In this document: positions 1-8,668 of the stretch, one piece after another
Position numbering within the stretch: position 1 is the first letter of the stretch
Layout: each line of letters opens with the position of its first letter
From: Deltaproteobacteria bacterium
Lineage (GTDB): Bacteria; Desulfobacterota; JADFXK01
Length of the DNA: 30,777 nt
Assembly: GCA_015233295.1 (NCBI GenBank)
Contig: JADFYC010000005.1
Location: 1 to 30,777, forward strand
Direction of reading: 5' to 3'
Notes under the pieces: generated by a model
What the model saw: the letters and a program-made list of their open reading frames with translations, nothing else
Told to the model about the DNA's origin: nothing
Databases searched by the model: none
Program-made: the position numbers and the translations under genes

Positions 1-694
1 GTTGCCGCAGTTCATCCTGTGACCCCATTCGCTGATTTTCCACACCGGCCAGGATAGCCGGGTTTTTTGCCTGGGCCAACATGTTTGCCGTTTCAGCCAC
101 CGCCTCGGCCAATGCTTCCGGGTCGCTGCCGATAGACACATTTACCTGGAATGGTCCCGGCTCCGGGCAAGGCCGATCGACCATGTCCACCGGAATCTCC
201 AGATACACCGGACGTCTGGTCCGGAGACAAGTGGTTATGGTGTCATCAATCTGTTTGGGCGCCCGTTCAGGATTGGTTAGGATGACTGAAGCTGCAGTCA
301 CATGTTCGTAGATCCGAAGCTGCAAGTTCATGTCACCAATAGTGTGGTGCAGGAGATGGGGATGCCGGTATTCGGCGATCTTGGGGCTGCCGCTGATGAC
401 GATTATCGGGAGACGTTCGGCATAGGCGCCCATTACGGCATTGAGTAGACTAAATCCACCTACCCCGTAGGTGACGCACACTGCACCCGCACCGTTTATC
501 CGGGCGTAGGCATCGGCCGCGTATCCGGCATTCAACTCATTACAGGTGCAAATGACCTTCATGCTGCTCGCTTCTAAACAGTCAAAGAATTGAAGAACAT
601 AATCGCCGGGAACGCCGAAAATGTGCTTTAATCCCACCTGCTCCAGCCGTGTGGTCAGGTACTTGCCGATAGTGCTGGTATTTTCCTGGGACAT
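1..694 (-). CDS. TPP-dependent 2-oxoacid decarboxylase, pyruvate/indolepyruvate decarboxylase family (C-terminus cut by window edge)
   Basis: The visible 231 residues are the N-terminal TPP-binding (Pyr) domain of a non-oxidative 2-oxoacid decarboxylase. They begin MSQENTSTIGKYLTTRLEQ and contain the VPGDY motif. The essential Glu is in CNELNAGYAAD (E53), and a paired-His motif (LLHHTIGD, H116-H117) is typical of pyruvate/indolepyruvate decarboxylases rather than acetolactate synthases. Family members convert a 2-oxoacid to an aldehyde and CO2. The start is ATG at 694 with GAGG about ten bases upstream. It lies 19 bases after the DUF362 gene and is probably the last visible gene of the same operon. 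The C-terminal PP domain, and so substrate preference, lies outside the window. Confidence 0.85.
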   Translation of the reverse strand, partial: MSQENTSTIGKYLTTRLEQVGLKHIFGVPGDYVLQFFDCLEASSMKVICTCNELNAGYAADAYARINGAGAVCVTYGVGGFSLLNAVMGAYAERLPIIVISGSPKIAEYRHPHLLHHTIGDMNLQLRIYEHVTAASVILTNPERAPKQIDDTITTCLRTRRPVYLEIPVDMVDRPCPEPGPFQVNVSIGSDPEALAEAVAETANMLAQAKNPAILAGVENQRMGSQDELRQ

Positions 695-713
695 AGGAGA
701 CCTCGCTTTCGGG

Positions 714-1709
714 TTACACATCAATTTTAATAACGTCAATCAATTTCATGTCATCACGGCCCAGGCCGAGTTTCGCCGCGGTGGCCAGCCAGGTGGGGGG
801 ACGCCCTTCGTCCTTAAGGGATTTGAGTTTGTGCTGTTGCCGAAGTTGTTCGATGATCTGGTGGCCCACGGTATCAACGGCAACGGGGTCTAGACCGCCG
901 ATGAGCTGCCGACGGGTGACCCGGAAGGAGACATTTAATGAAGGTCCTCCGTGATACTGGGCATAGAGGCCGTCGATGATGGATAGACGGAACTTTTCTT
1001 TGATATAGGGGTGGTTGACTAAGTCGGCGATGTATGGATCACATTGGTGGTCATGATACTTGTTGGGATTATGGATGGCTCCGAAAAAGTTTTTCATCCC
1101 CAGAGAAACACCGGATAAATCATGATCTTTAAGGACCGACAGGCTGATCAATGCCGTGACGTAACGAGATACAATCGTCGAGAAGCAGGACCCGACCTGA
1201 CCGCTGATCTGGGGCTGGGCCTCATATCCTCCGTTAGCCAGGGCGTCGGTGCCGAAACAGCGGACTTGGTGGTCTTCCTTTTGGAGGACAAAGCCGGACC
1301 GGAGCAATTCCCGGTCGGTGCGGTCCCAAATGATTATTTGGCCGGGAGGGATGCGGCAAAATTTGACCAGCCGTTCGGCCAAGGCCGGGGCCGTTTCCGG
1401 GTGGGTGGCCAGACCCCGGCCGGCCAGGGCGTTGACCTTGATGCCGACCACGTCTCGGCTGGAAAACAGAGTTGTCCAGGCCTGGGCGGGATCGTGTTTG
1501 GTGGTCACGGCCATGACCAGATGATCCAGGGCCTGGGCTGCCGCGGAGGAGGAGACCTGACCATTTCCTTCAATCAGGCCGGGGCATGTGACCAGAGCCA
1601 CCCGCGTCCGGTCCCGGCTTTGTGCCTCAATGGGCGAAGCCACAGGCAGGAGTAACGTTCCGACTCCGGCGGCCAGAAAAGTGCGACGGTCTATCACACG
1701 GCTGTTCAC
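714..1709 (-). CDS. DUF362 domain protein with Tat-type signal peptide
   Basis: About 331 residues. I choose the GTG at 1709, which overlaps the TGA stop of the preceding gene (GTGA), over a far upstream ATG that would run deep into that gene. The N-terminus (VIDRRTFLAAGVGTLLLPVA) is a twin-arginine-like signal, so export of a folded, possibly cofactor-bearing protein is likely. The body matches the DUF362 family: VVGIKVNALAGRG, then the LKDHDLSGVSLGMKNFFGAIHNP segment (only partly quoted motifs: LKDHDL, GMKNFFG), and a C-terminal GGLDPVAVDTVG. No ferredoxin-type Cys cluster is visible, unlike some DUF362 proteins annotated as Fe-S proteins. Function is unknown. Translational coupling to the MEMO/AMMECR1 fusion suggests a shared role. 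Confidence 0.8.
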   Translation of the reverse strand: MNSRVIDRRTFLAAGVGTLLLPVASPIEAQSRDRTRVALVTCPGLIEGNGQVSSSAAAQALDHLVMAVTTKHDPAQAWTTLFSSRDVVGIKVNALAGRGLATHPETAPALAERLVKFCRIPPGQIIIWDRTDRELLRSGFVLQKEDHQVRCFGTDALANGGYEAQPQISGQVGSCFSTIVSRYVTALISLSVLKDHDLSGVSLGMKNFFGAIHNPNKYHDHQCDPYIADLVNHPYIKEKFRLSIIDGLYAQYHGGPSLNVSFRVTRRQLIGGLDPVAVDTVGHQIIEQLRQQHKLKSLKDEGRPPTWLATAAKLGLGRDDMKLIDVIKIDV

Positions 1710-3307
1710 GGCTTGTGGTCTCCCCAGATCACGGCGGAAAAGGAGTAGATATCCGCGCCCGTCTTCCAGGCATCCGGAGGCAATCCGGCTTTTTCGCAAG
1801 TTTGCTCCAAGAACTGGGTCCGAGTCCAACCGTAACGTTCGGCCACCTGGGGCAGCAACAGGCCGGACCGGCCGCCCTTAATGATCATCAGTCCATCCCG
1901 GCCGACCTTGATGGTCGAGATATCCGTGACCTGCTTCATGGGAGTCAGGACGGATATCTCCAGGTCCAGGCTGCTGAGCTCATCTGATTGAACAGCCGGA
2001 AAGCGGGGATCGTTAAGGGCCGCCGCCACGGCCATATCCTGGACGCACTTGAATAAAGGCTCGCGGGCGATCACATAGCCGATGCAACCCCGCAATTTCC
2101 CTTTTTTTTCCAAGGTGACAAAGGCTGCACCCGGCTTCTCCAGTCTGGCAGAAGGAACCTCAGACTTTGGTAAGGGTTCACCCTTGACGGCAGCCTCCAC
2201 GTTCTTCCTGGCCCAAGAAAGAAGAAACTCCTTTTCCGATGGGGTCAAATACTCTTCTTCCACTTCTTGCTTGGTTGATTTCGGTTCTTTGTTCTCAGTC
2301 ATGATATTTTTCTCCTGGTTTTTTGGGGAAGTATTGCCGGGCTGGGATTTCCCGGCGGCAACCCGGTCAGTTGATCTCCAGAAAGCGGCCGCGGTATAGC
2401 CGACCACCCGGGTTTTGTCCCCGGTGACATCACCTGAGTTGGCGTATTTCAACACGTCGGCCCGGTCTGCTCCCAATTCGGCGCAAGCCAGCATGGCGGT
2501 AACCAGGGGACCGCCACCGCAAGCCTCCACCTTACCACTCGTCAGATCTGCGGACAGACTCACTGGTTGATATTGCCGGACCGAACTAAGGAGCATCTGG
2601 TCCAGGGCCGTAGCTCGGGAGTAGTCGTGGAAATGGGATAGGTCGGAGGAGGCCACGATTAGGGTGCTTTCGACCGCCCCGGCGGCCTTGATGGTCTTGG
2701 CCAGAGCCGCGGCCAACTCCCGGCAGGCGGGTAGGTCCTGGGATCCCATCACCAGGGGCACGATATCGGCCTGGGGCAGCGCCCTCTGAACAAAGGGAAT
2801 TTCTATTTCCACCGAATGTTCTTCAGCATGGGCCGGAGGATAGGCTCGAATTTGGGTGGACGCGGCCAAGAGACTCTTAACCAGATCCCGGTTGATGGGC
2901 GCCACACCCAACGGGGTCCGGAAACCGGCTCCGTCGAATATCGATGTCCCCTCAAAAGAGACTCGGTGTGAAGGGCCGACAAGGATGACATGTTTATACT
3001 GTTTGCCCTGCACCGCTTTAAAGGCGTAGCCTGCCACGGGGCCGGAATAGGCATATCCGGCATGGGGGGTGAGGATTCCATAAATATGTCCCGGCTCGGA
3101 GATAGGACCGGCCGACTCCAGGTAGCCATCGACTGCCTTGGCCAGGGTCGGCTGATCACCGGGATACCAGGTTCCGGCCAGGATGGGCGCCCGGATATTT
3201 TCTTCGTTCGGGCCGGCTGAAGCGGCCTCATTTAAGGCGGCAATCGAGGAAAAGGCCAGCATTAGAATGGTCACTCCGGTCAGTCTAATTACTTTGCTCA
3301 ATTCCAT
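1706..3307 (-). CDS. Secreted AmmeMemoRadiSam B-A fusion (MEMO domain + AMMECR1 domain)
   Basis: 533 residues from ATG 3307. An ATG four codons upstream (3319) lacks a ribosome site, whereas 3307 has GGAG six bases upstream. The N-terminus is a Sec-type signal (hydrophobic stretch about 9-26, ASA before GP as likely cleavage site). Residues about 40-312 form a MEMO domain, related to LigB-type extradiol dioxygenases. Its metal-site-like residues are all present: H82 (TPHAGYAYSGP), H114 (GPSHR), H225 (SSDLSHFHDY) and C263 (EACGGGP). A charged linker follows, then an AMMECR1 domain with its signature LRGCIGY (405-411). The families co-occur as AmmeMemoRadiSam system proteins B and A; their biochemical role is unsettled. 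The usual radical SAM partner is not in this window. The fusion plus signal peptide implies both domains act outside the cytoplasm. Confidence 0.88.
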   Translation of the reverse strand: MELSKVIRLTGVTILMLAFSSIAALNEAASAGPNEENIRAPILAGTWYPGDQPTLAKAVDGYLESAGPISEPGHIYGILTPHAGYAYSGPVAGYAFKAVQGKQYKHVILVGPSHRVSFEGTSIFDGAGFRTPLGVAPINRDLVKSLLAASTQIRAYPPAHAEEHSVEIEIPFVQRALPQADIVPLVMGSQDLPACRELAAALAKTIKAAGAVESTLIVASSDLSHFHDYSRATALDQMLLSSVRQYQPVSLSADLTSGKVEACGGGPLVTAMLACAELGADRADVLKYANSGDVTGDKTRVVGYTAAAFWRSTDRVAAGKSQPGNTSPKNQEKNIMTENKEPKSTKQEVEEEYLTPSEKEFLLSWARKNVEAAVKGEPLPKSEVPSARLEKPGAAFVTLEKKGKLRGCIGYVIAREPLFKCVQDMAVAAALNDPRFPAVQSDELSSLDLEISVLTPMKQVTDISTIKVGRDGLMIIKGGRSGLLLPQVAERYGWTRTQFLEQTCEKAGLPPDAWKTGADIYSFSAVIWGDHKP

Positions 3308-3327
3308 TTTAGACTCCATCGATTAGA

Positions 3328-5280
3328 CTAATCCGACAGTTCCGCCAAACCCTTATAGAGATCCAGGGCGGCGGGATTGGTCAGGGCGTCGCGGTTTAAT
3401 ACCGGTTGGCCGTGAATAATGTTGCGTACCGCCAGTTCCACCTTTTTGCCGCTGATAGTGTAGGGGATGTCATCAATGGCGATGACCTTGGCCGGGACGT
3501 GACGAGGGGTGGTATTTTGGCGGATGGTCTGTTTGATCTTCTTGACCAGGTCCTCGGTCAGCCGGAAATCGGGTTTAAGCTTAACAAATAGGACGACGCG
3601 GACGTCGTTTTCCCAATCCTGGCCAATGACAAGAGAATCGGCCACTTCTTCCACCGACTCCACCTGGCGGTAGATCTCGGCCGTGCCAATCCTGACTCCC
3701 CCAGGGTTGAGAGTTGCATCCGACCGGCCATAGATGACCACTCCGCCCGTATCGGTAATCTCGATGTAGTCACCATGGTGCCAGGTATTGGGGTAGACCG
3801 AGAAGTAAGCGTTATGATACTTTTGACCATCTTGATCGTTCCAGAAGTAAATGGGCATGGAGGGGAAGGGCATGGTGCAGACCAGTTCCGCCTTTTCGTT
3901 CGTGACACTTTGGCCCGTTTGGTCAAAGGCCTCGACCTTCATGCCCAGACCTCTGGTTTGGAGTTCCCCTTCATACACCGGCCCAATGGGATTTCCCAGG
4001 GCAAAACAAGAAATGATGTCTGTTCCTCCCGAGATGGACGAAAGGACCAGGTCCTGTTTGACCTCTCGGTAAACATACTTGAAGCTTTCCACCGACAAGG
4101 GTGACCCGGTGGACAGAATGGCTTTCAGGGCGCTCAAATCGTATTTTTGGCCCGATTTTAGACCGCGCTTCTCAATTTCGGCCAGGTACCTGGCGCTGGT
4201 TCCGAAAATGCTGATTTTCTGGTCTTGAGCTAACTGGAACAGCACCCCGTCATCCGGATAAAAGGGCGATCCGTCGTATAGGATGAGCGTCGCTCCGCCG
4301 GCCAGGGAACTGACCAGCCAGTTCCACATCATCCAACCGCAAGTCGTGAAATAGAAAATGTTATCCTCACGCTTCAAGTCAGTATGCAACATCAGCTCCT
4401 TCAGGTGTTGAATCAGAGTGCCGCCGGCGCCATGGACAATACACTTGGGCACACCGGTGGTCCCGGAGGAATACATGATATATAATGGATGGTTGAACGG
4501 AAGTTGCTCGAAGATAATGTTTAGGCCGGGTTGGGGAGAAAGGAAATCTCGGTAATGGACGGCATTAGATATCAAACTGAGGTCTGCCCGGTCTTCTGTA
4601 TAAGGAACCACCACCACCCGCTCAATACATGGTAATTCCTCTAAGATATCCGCAATCCGGCCTAAGGAATCAAATGCCTTTCCGTTATAATAGTAACCGT
4701 TGGCCGTGAATAAAACTTTGGGTTGGATTTGACCAAACCGGTCCAGTACCCCTTTGAGGCCGAAATCAGGTGAACACGAAGACCAGATGGCTCCGATGCT
4801 GACTGTAGCCAGCATGGCCGCGACGGTCTCGATCATATTAGGCATGAAACCGGCCACCCGATCGCCCTTTTGAACCCCGGCCCGTCGCAGGGACGCGGCC
4901 AGCCTGGCCGTTTGATCATACAATTGAGCGTAGGTGATGCTGATCGGTGGGGAGGATTCTCCCTTAAACACTAAAGCTACCCGGTCATCACGATATCTTA
5001 GGAGGTTCTGAGCGAAATTGAGTTCGGCGCCCAAGAACCATTCCGCCTCAGACATTTTATCTAAATTCCGAACAATGGAATGGTATGTTTTTGAAGCAAT
5101 GACATCACCGAATTCCCACACTGCCGCCCAAAAGTCAGGTGCATGTCGGATGGACCAGGTGTAGAGCTGGTCATATGAATCAATACCCAGCCCATTTTTT
5201 TTATTCACATAATCAATAAACTTAGTCATATTCGCCTGGCTGACTTTTTCCGGCGATGGCGTCCAGATCGCTTGTTTCAT
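3328..5280 (-). CDS. aacS: Acetoacetyl-CoA synthetase (acetoacetate-CoA ligase)
   Basis: 650 residues, the normal length for this ANL-superfamily ligase, which activates acetoacetate with ATP and CoA in the cytoplasm. Visible motifs are the adenylate P-loop YSSGTTGVPK (270-279), GGTD (418-421), the hinge region GRSDATLNPGGVRIG (518-532) and a C-terminal ISGKKVE with the likely catalytic lysine near K612. The N-terminal region (ANMTKFIDYV, DFWAAVWEF) is of acetoacetyl-CoA rather than acetyl-CoA synthetase type. The start ATG is preceded by GGGAGGGG. The stop is 20 bases before the MEMO/AMMECR1 start, so they are likely co-transcribed. Together with phaC and a PhaJ-like gene at the other end of the window it would fit polyhydroxybutyrate or ketone-body use. 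Confidence 0.93.
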   Translation of the reverse strand: MKQAIWTPSPEKVSQANMTKFIDYVNKKNGLGIDSYDQLYTWSIRHAPDFWAAVWEFGDVIASKTYHSIVRNLDKMSEAEWFLGAELNFAQNLLRYRDDRVALVFKGESSPPISITYAQLYDQTARLAASLRRAGVQKGDRVAGFMPNMIETVAAMLATVSIGAIWSSCSPDFGLKGVLDRFGQIQPKVLFTANGYYYNGKAFDSLGRIADILEELPCIERVVVVPYTEDRADLSLISNAVHYRDFLSPQPGLNIIFEQLPFNHPLYIMYSSGTTGVPKCIVHGAGGTLIQHLKELMLHTDLKREDNIFYFTTCGWMMWNWLVSSLAGGATLILYDGSPFYPDDGVLFQLAQDQKISIFGTSARYLAEIEKRGLKSGQKYDLSALKAILSTGSPLSVESFKYVYREVKQDLVLSSISGGTDIISCFALGNPIGPVYEGELQTRGLGMKVEAFDQTGQSVTNEKAELVCTMPFPSMPIYFWNDQDGQKYHNAYFSVYPNTWHHGDYIEITDTGGVVIYGRSDATLNPGGVRIGTAEIYRQVESVEEVADSLVIGQDWENDVRVVLFVKLKPDFRLTEDLVKKIKQTIRQNTTPRHVPAKVIAIDDIPYTISGKKVELAVRNIIHGQPVLNRDALTNPAALDLYKGLAELSD

Positions 5281-5460
5281 GTACCCCTCCCGGTCATCTG
5301 AGTGCAGGTTAACTTGTTCACCAGAGTATCATACCTGGAACAGAAGAATCCCTCAAGAAAAAAGAATTTGGCCTGACCTTTTTGGTGTGGTTATCGGACA
5401 ACAGCTTGATTAGGCCGCTTTTTGTCCACCGGTCTCGGGTTCACCCGGATTGTGATCGGA

Positions 5461-5598
5461 ATGCCGGATAACATATTGATTTATAGCATTATGCTATTCA
5501 TTTTGCTTTTTCTTTCCTTTTGTGGTATTGCTGCTTCCAGTACTGGACAAAACTTTCAAATTACTCGTGGCGAACCCCTTACCGACATTACTGCCTAG
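5461..5598 (+). CDS. Possible 45-residue secreted peptide ORF ending at the MITE edge
   Basis: ATG at 5461 opens 45 codons ending in TAG at 5596-5598. The product has a signal-peptide-like profile: a short polar start, a hydrophobic run (about residues 5-20, rich in L, F and I) and a small-residue region CGIAASS before a polar tail. The stop codon TAG sits inside the CTAG that marks the left edge of the adjacent inverted-repeat element. The ORF could therefore be the intact N-terminus of a longer gene disturbed by insertion, or a chance ORF. The ribosome site is weak (CGGA next to the ATG). I do not recognise the sequence. Confidence 0.25.
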   Translation: MPDNILIYSIMLFILLFLSFCGIAASSTGQNFQITRGEPLTDITA

Positions 5599-5748
5599 GA
5601 GTCTGTCGGATTATCCGAAATTAATAACTGTAACAGATTTAAATAATTAAATTTATATTTAACGGGGCAAAAAATCAGTTATTTTAGCTAATCCCATATT
5701 TTAAATGAGTTACGCTTTAAGTGAACTGAAAGTCCGACAGGCTCCTAG
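5595..5748. mobile_element. MITE-like element with 16-base terminal inverted repeats
   Basis: The ends CTAGGAGTCTGTCGGA (5595-5610) and TCCGACAGGCTCCTAG (5733-5748) are inverted copies with one mismatch. They enclose about 120 AT-rich bases with no ORF. The outermost CTAG on each side could be a 4-base target duplication, leaving 12-base repeats GAGTCTGTCGGA and TCCGACAGGCTC. This is the architecture of a non-autonomous transposon (MITE) mobilised in trans by a DDE transposase. No transposase is present and I cannot assign the IS family from sequence alone. Confidence 0.65.
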
Positions 5749-5790
5749 TATGCTGTAAAATTTTCCATCAAACTAACGCAGCGCCACTAA

Positions 5791-5819
5791 TTGCATAAAG
5801 GATCATCAATAATTTTAAT
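5791..5819 (+). promoter_or_regulatory. Candidate promoter for the EAL-HDOD gene
   Basis: TTGCAT (5791-5796), a 17-base spacer and TTTAAT (5814-5819) lie 30 bases before the GTG start. The -10 matches the sigma-70 consensus at five of six positions, the -35 at only three. The background is very AT-rich, so chance matches are likely. Confidence 0.3.
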
Positions 5820-5848
5820 CAATTTTAAATTTTATGAGGGGATAGACT

Positions 5849-7060
5849 GTGGAAATATACTTAGCAAGACAGCCAATTTTCGATAAAAATAAAGAAATAT
5901 ATGGATATGAATTGCTTTTTCGTGATGGATTGATAAATATATTCCCTAAAATAAATGGTGATGTGGCTACTTCAAAAATTTTATCAAACACTTTTTTTTC
6001 AATCGGGCTTGATCAGATTGTTGGTGACAAAAAAGCCTTTATAAACTTTACGAAAGAGCTTCTTATTAATAAAATTCCAACCATTTTCCCCAAAGCAAAT
6101 ATTGTGGTTGAAGTTCTTGAGGATGTGGAGCCTGACGATGATGTTATAGAGTCTTGTCGTTTTATGTCTAAGCAGGGTTATGAGATAGCTTTGGACGATT
6201 TTTTTTATGAAGAGAAACTTATCCCGTTAATCTCAATTGCAAATATTATAAAGTTCGATTTTAGACTCACTCCTCCAGACCACATTAGAAATGTTTTAAG
6301 GAAATTATCCGCTTATAAGTTGACTTTTTTAGCTGAAAAGATCGAAACATATGAAGAATTTAATGAGGCTTTAAAGATGGGATTCAGTTATTTCCAAGGA
6401 TATTTTTTTAGCAAGCCTGAAATTTTGAAAGGAAAAGATATACCTTCTTATAAAATTAATTACTTGCAAATTCTTTCTGAAATTAATAAGGAAAATTTTA
6501 AGTTTAGCGAGTTGGAAAATATTATTAACAGAGATATTTCGATCTCATATAAGTTATTGAAATATTTAAATTCAGCCTTTTTGGGAAGACCTAATAAGAT
6601 TTCCTCGATAAAAGATGCTCTTATCTTATTAGGAGAAAGCGGGATCAAACAATTTATATCAGTTATAGCTACAGCAGGCCTTGCCTCCGATAAACCTGAC
6701 GAACTTATCCGCTCTTCAATAATAAGGGCAAAGTTGTGTGAATTATTAGGAAGTTTATCAAAAACATACATTGATAAATCGGAGCTTTTTATTGTTGGAC
6801 TTTTCTCGCAACTTGACGCCATGCTTGATAACAAAATGGAAACCCTGCTCGTTGAGCTTCCTTTGTCCGATAAGGTAAAAAAAGCTTTAATCTCCAGAGA
6901 AGGAGAAATGGGCGATTATTTAAATTTTTCTTCATGTTACGAAAAAGGAAATTGGAATAGCTGCTCAATCCTTACTTCAAATTTGGAAATAGATGAAAAA
7001 CAGATACCTAAATTTTATATAGAAGCTGTAAATTGGGCTGAGGCTTATACGAAATTATGA
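5849..7060 (+). CDS. EAL-HDOD two-domain signalling protein (YuxH/CdgJ type)
   Basis: 403 residues from GTG 5849, with GAGGGG seven bases upstream. Residues about 1-200 form an EAL domain with ELLFR in place of EALLR. It keeps many metal and substrate residues: E21, N66, E88, D116-D117 (ALDDFF), K135, E163 (LAEKIE) and Q183 in QGYFFSKP. An intact c-di-GMP phosphodiesterase is possible, though many members of this family are inactive binders. Residues about 200-400 form an HDOD domain (ISYKLLKYLNSA, GLFSQLDAML). Family members influence motility and surface behaviour. The gene is conspicuously AT-rich (23-33% GC in two lines I counted, versus about 60% in a flanking gene line) and rich in AAA/ATA/TTA codons, so it was probably acquired horizontally. 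It stands alone between unrelated genes. Confidence 0.88.
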   Translation: MEIYLARQPIFDKNKEIYGYELLFRDGLINIFPKINGDVATSKILSNTFFSIGLDQIVGDKKAFINFTKELLINKIPTIFPKANIVVEVLEDVEPDDDVIESCRFMSKQGYEIALDDFFYEEKLIPLISIANIIKFDFRLTPPDHIRNVLRKLSAYKLTFLAEKIETYEEFNEALKMGFSYFQGYFFSKPEILKGKDIPSYKINYLQILSEINKENFKFSELENIINRDISISYKLLKYLNSAFLGRPNKISSIKDALILLGESGIKQFISVIATAGLASDKPDELIRSSIIRAKLCELLGSLSKTYIDKSELFIVGLFSQLDAMLDNKMETLLVELPLSDKVKKALISREGEMGDYLNFSSCYEKGNWNSCSILTSNLEIDEKQIPKFYIEAVNWAEAYTKL

Positions 7061-7352
7061 TATGGTAGTCCGAACATGAACTCTATCATTTCATTCTACT
7101 TGTGGCGGACGCCTCACCCGACATGATTGGCTCGTCCTAAAGATTCTTGTCTATAGCCTGGGCATAGGGATGCTTGACCAAAAAGATAGAAATCAAATTC
7201 TGAAGATTATAAGATTCCAGGCTTGGTGTCCTTATTACCCAGGGTCGGCGAATCGCCGCCTTGAGTCTATGGTTCCAATCCGCACATCACTATTAACTCA
7301 TTGATATTAGACCAGCAACCAGTAACCTACAACTCAAAGACGGATCATTGAC

Positions 7353-8651
7353 ATGACCGGATTATTCGCCTACAACCTGGCTCTGCTCGGTTTCTTCACG
7401 GGGGCATTGCCCTATTATTTGGTCCGAGATTACCGGACGGGCCGATATCGGGAAGCCCTTCCAGAGAAATTGGGTTTGAGAATGAATCCGAGTGTGACCC
7501 GGCTTAAGGGGGCTCGCCCGGTCTGGTTTCACGCCTTATCGGTGGGCGAGGTCATCTCGGCCAAACCATTGATCAGGGCCTTCCGACAGAGGTATCCCGA
7601 GGAACTTATCGTATTTTCCACCAACACGCAGAGCGGCCAAGAAATAGCCCGCCAGATCCTGGCCGAATGGGTGGACGGATTTTTTTTCGCCCCGCTCGAC
7701 CTGCCTCATGCCGTCAACCGGGTTGTGCGACGGCTTCGACCCAAACTCTACGTGTTAATCGAAACAGATATTTGGCCGAATATATTGCACTATCTTCACC
7801 GCGACCGGATTCCCGCCGTATTAATGAATGCCCGCATGTCACCCAGATCGTTTAACGGCTATTGCCGGGCCAAGTCTTTTATCGGCCCTGTTCTTCGATT
7901 GTACGACCAGATTCTGGTCCAGGCCGAGGTGGAACGAAACCGCTTTGTCGTCCTGGGCGCGGATCGCAGCCGGGTGCTGGTAACCGGTAACCTCAAGTTT
8001 GACCAGGATGCTCCATATCTGACGGCCCCGGAGCAGAGCGGTCTCCGGCTGGAATTGGGCATCAAAGAAGGACGCCGAATCGTCTTGGCCTCCAGCACTC
8101 ATGAGCCGGAGGAAGAAATCATCCTGTCTATATTTGGACGGCTTGGCCGCAAACACCCCGGCTTGACTTTAGTCATCGCACCCCGCGAAAAAGAGTGCTT
8201 CGAGAACACATATCGTCTGGCCAAGAAAAAGGGGTTCGTCACGGCCAGACGGACCGACCCTGGAACCGGAGATGACGAACCACAGGTGGTGGTTTTAGAC
8301 ACCATTGGCGAACTGGCCAGAGTTAGTGCCTTGGCTGAAATGATTTTTGTCGGGGGGAGCATCGCTGACCATGGGGGGCACAATCTACTGGAAGGCGCGG
8401 CCCAAGGCCGGCCCGTTTTGTTCGGTCCCATTATGTACAACTTTAAGGACATGGCAGCCAGTATGGTTCAAGTGGGAGCCGGTATCCAGGTGCATAATCC
8501 CGAGGAGCTGGCCTCGGAGCTGGACCGGTTGTTGACGGATCCCGAGACGGCCATCCGGATGGGACAGCAGGGACGGAGCTTCTTCTTTGAAAACAAGGGA
8601 GCATTGGAAAGAAACCTGGAGGTACTGGGAAAATTTTTGGCAACCGGCTAA
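7353..8651 (+). CDS. waaA: 3-deoxy-D-manno-octulosonic acid (Kdo) transferase
   Basis: 432 residues. WaaA transfers Kdo from CMP-Kdo to the lipid A precursor at the inner face of the cytoplasmic membrane. The N-terminal hydrophobic segment (about 4-24) is the usual membrane anchor. It is followed by the catalytic region WFHALSVGEV with Glu66. The C-terminal nucleotide-binding fold carries VGGS (about 333) and HGGHNLLEGAAQGRPVLFGP, of which GGHNLLE is the diagnostic core. The next gene, lpxK, begins at or before 8669, within 20 bases, and the lpxL-like gene follows, forming a lipid A assembly operon. A weak ribosome site precedes ATG 7353. The 292-base region upstream (7061-7352) has no gene I can support. 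Confidence 0.95.
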   Translation: MTGLFAYNLALLGFFTGALPYYLVRDYRTGRYREALPEKLGLRMNPSVTRLKGARPVWFHALSVGEVISAKPLIRAFRQRYPEELIVFSTNTQSGQEIARQILAEWVDGFFFAPLDLPHAVNRVVRRLRPKLYVLIETDIWPNILHYLHRDRIPAVLMNARMSPRSFNGYCRAKSFIGPVLRLYDQILVQAEVERNRFVVLGADRSRVLVTGNLKFDQDAPYLTAPEQSGLRLELGIKEGRRIVLASSTHEPEEEIILSIFGRLGRKHPGLTLVIAPREKECFENTYRLAKKKGFVTARRTDPGTGDDEPQVVVLDTIGELARVSALAEMIFVGGSIADHGGHNLLEGAAQGRPVLFGPIMYNFKDMAASMVQVGAGIQVHNPEELASELDRLLTDPETAIRMGQQGRSFFFENKGALERNLEVLGKFLATG

Positions 8652-8668
8652 ACGACCTGTTCAATCGG

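Larger units (their letters stand above)
5281..5848. other. Divergent intergenic region, 568 bases
   Basis: This gap separates the minus-strand aacS operon from the plus-strand EAL-HDOD gene. It holds a possible small secreted ORF (5461-5598), a MITE-like inverted-repeat element (5595-5748) and a weak promoter candidate (5791-5819), each listed separately. From about 5470 onward it becomes as AT-rich as the following gene, so the composition change starts inside the gap. I see no RNA gene. Confidence 0.7.

Noticed and set aside
621..1987. Several plus-strand ORFs of 60-180 codons opposite the DUF362 and MEMO/AMMECR1 genes
   Set aside because: They are antisense shadows of well-supported genes in GC-rich sequence and show no domain features.
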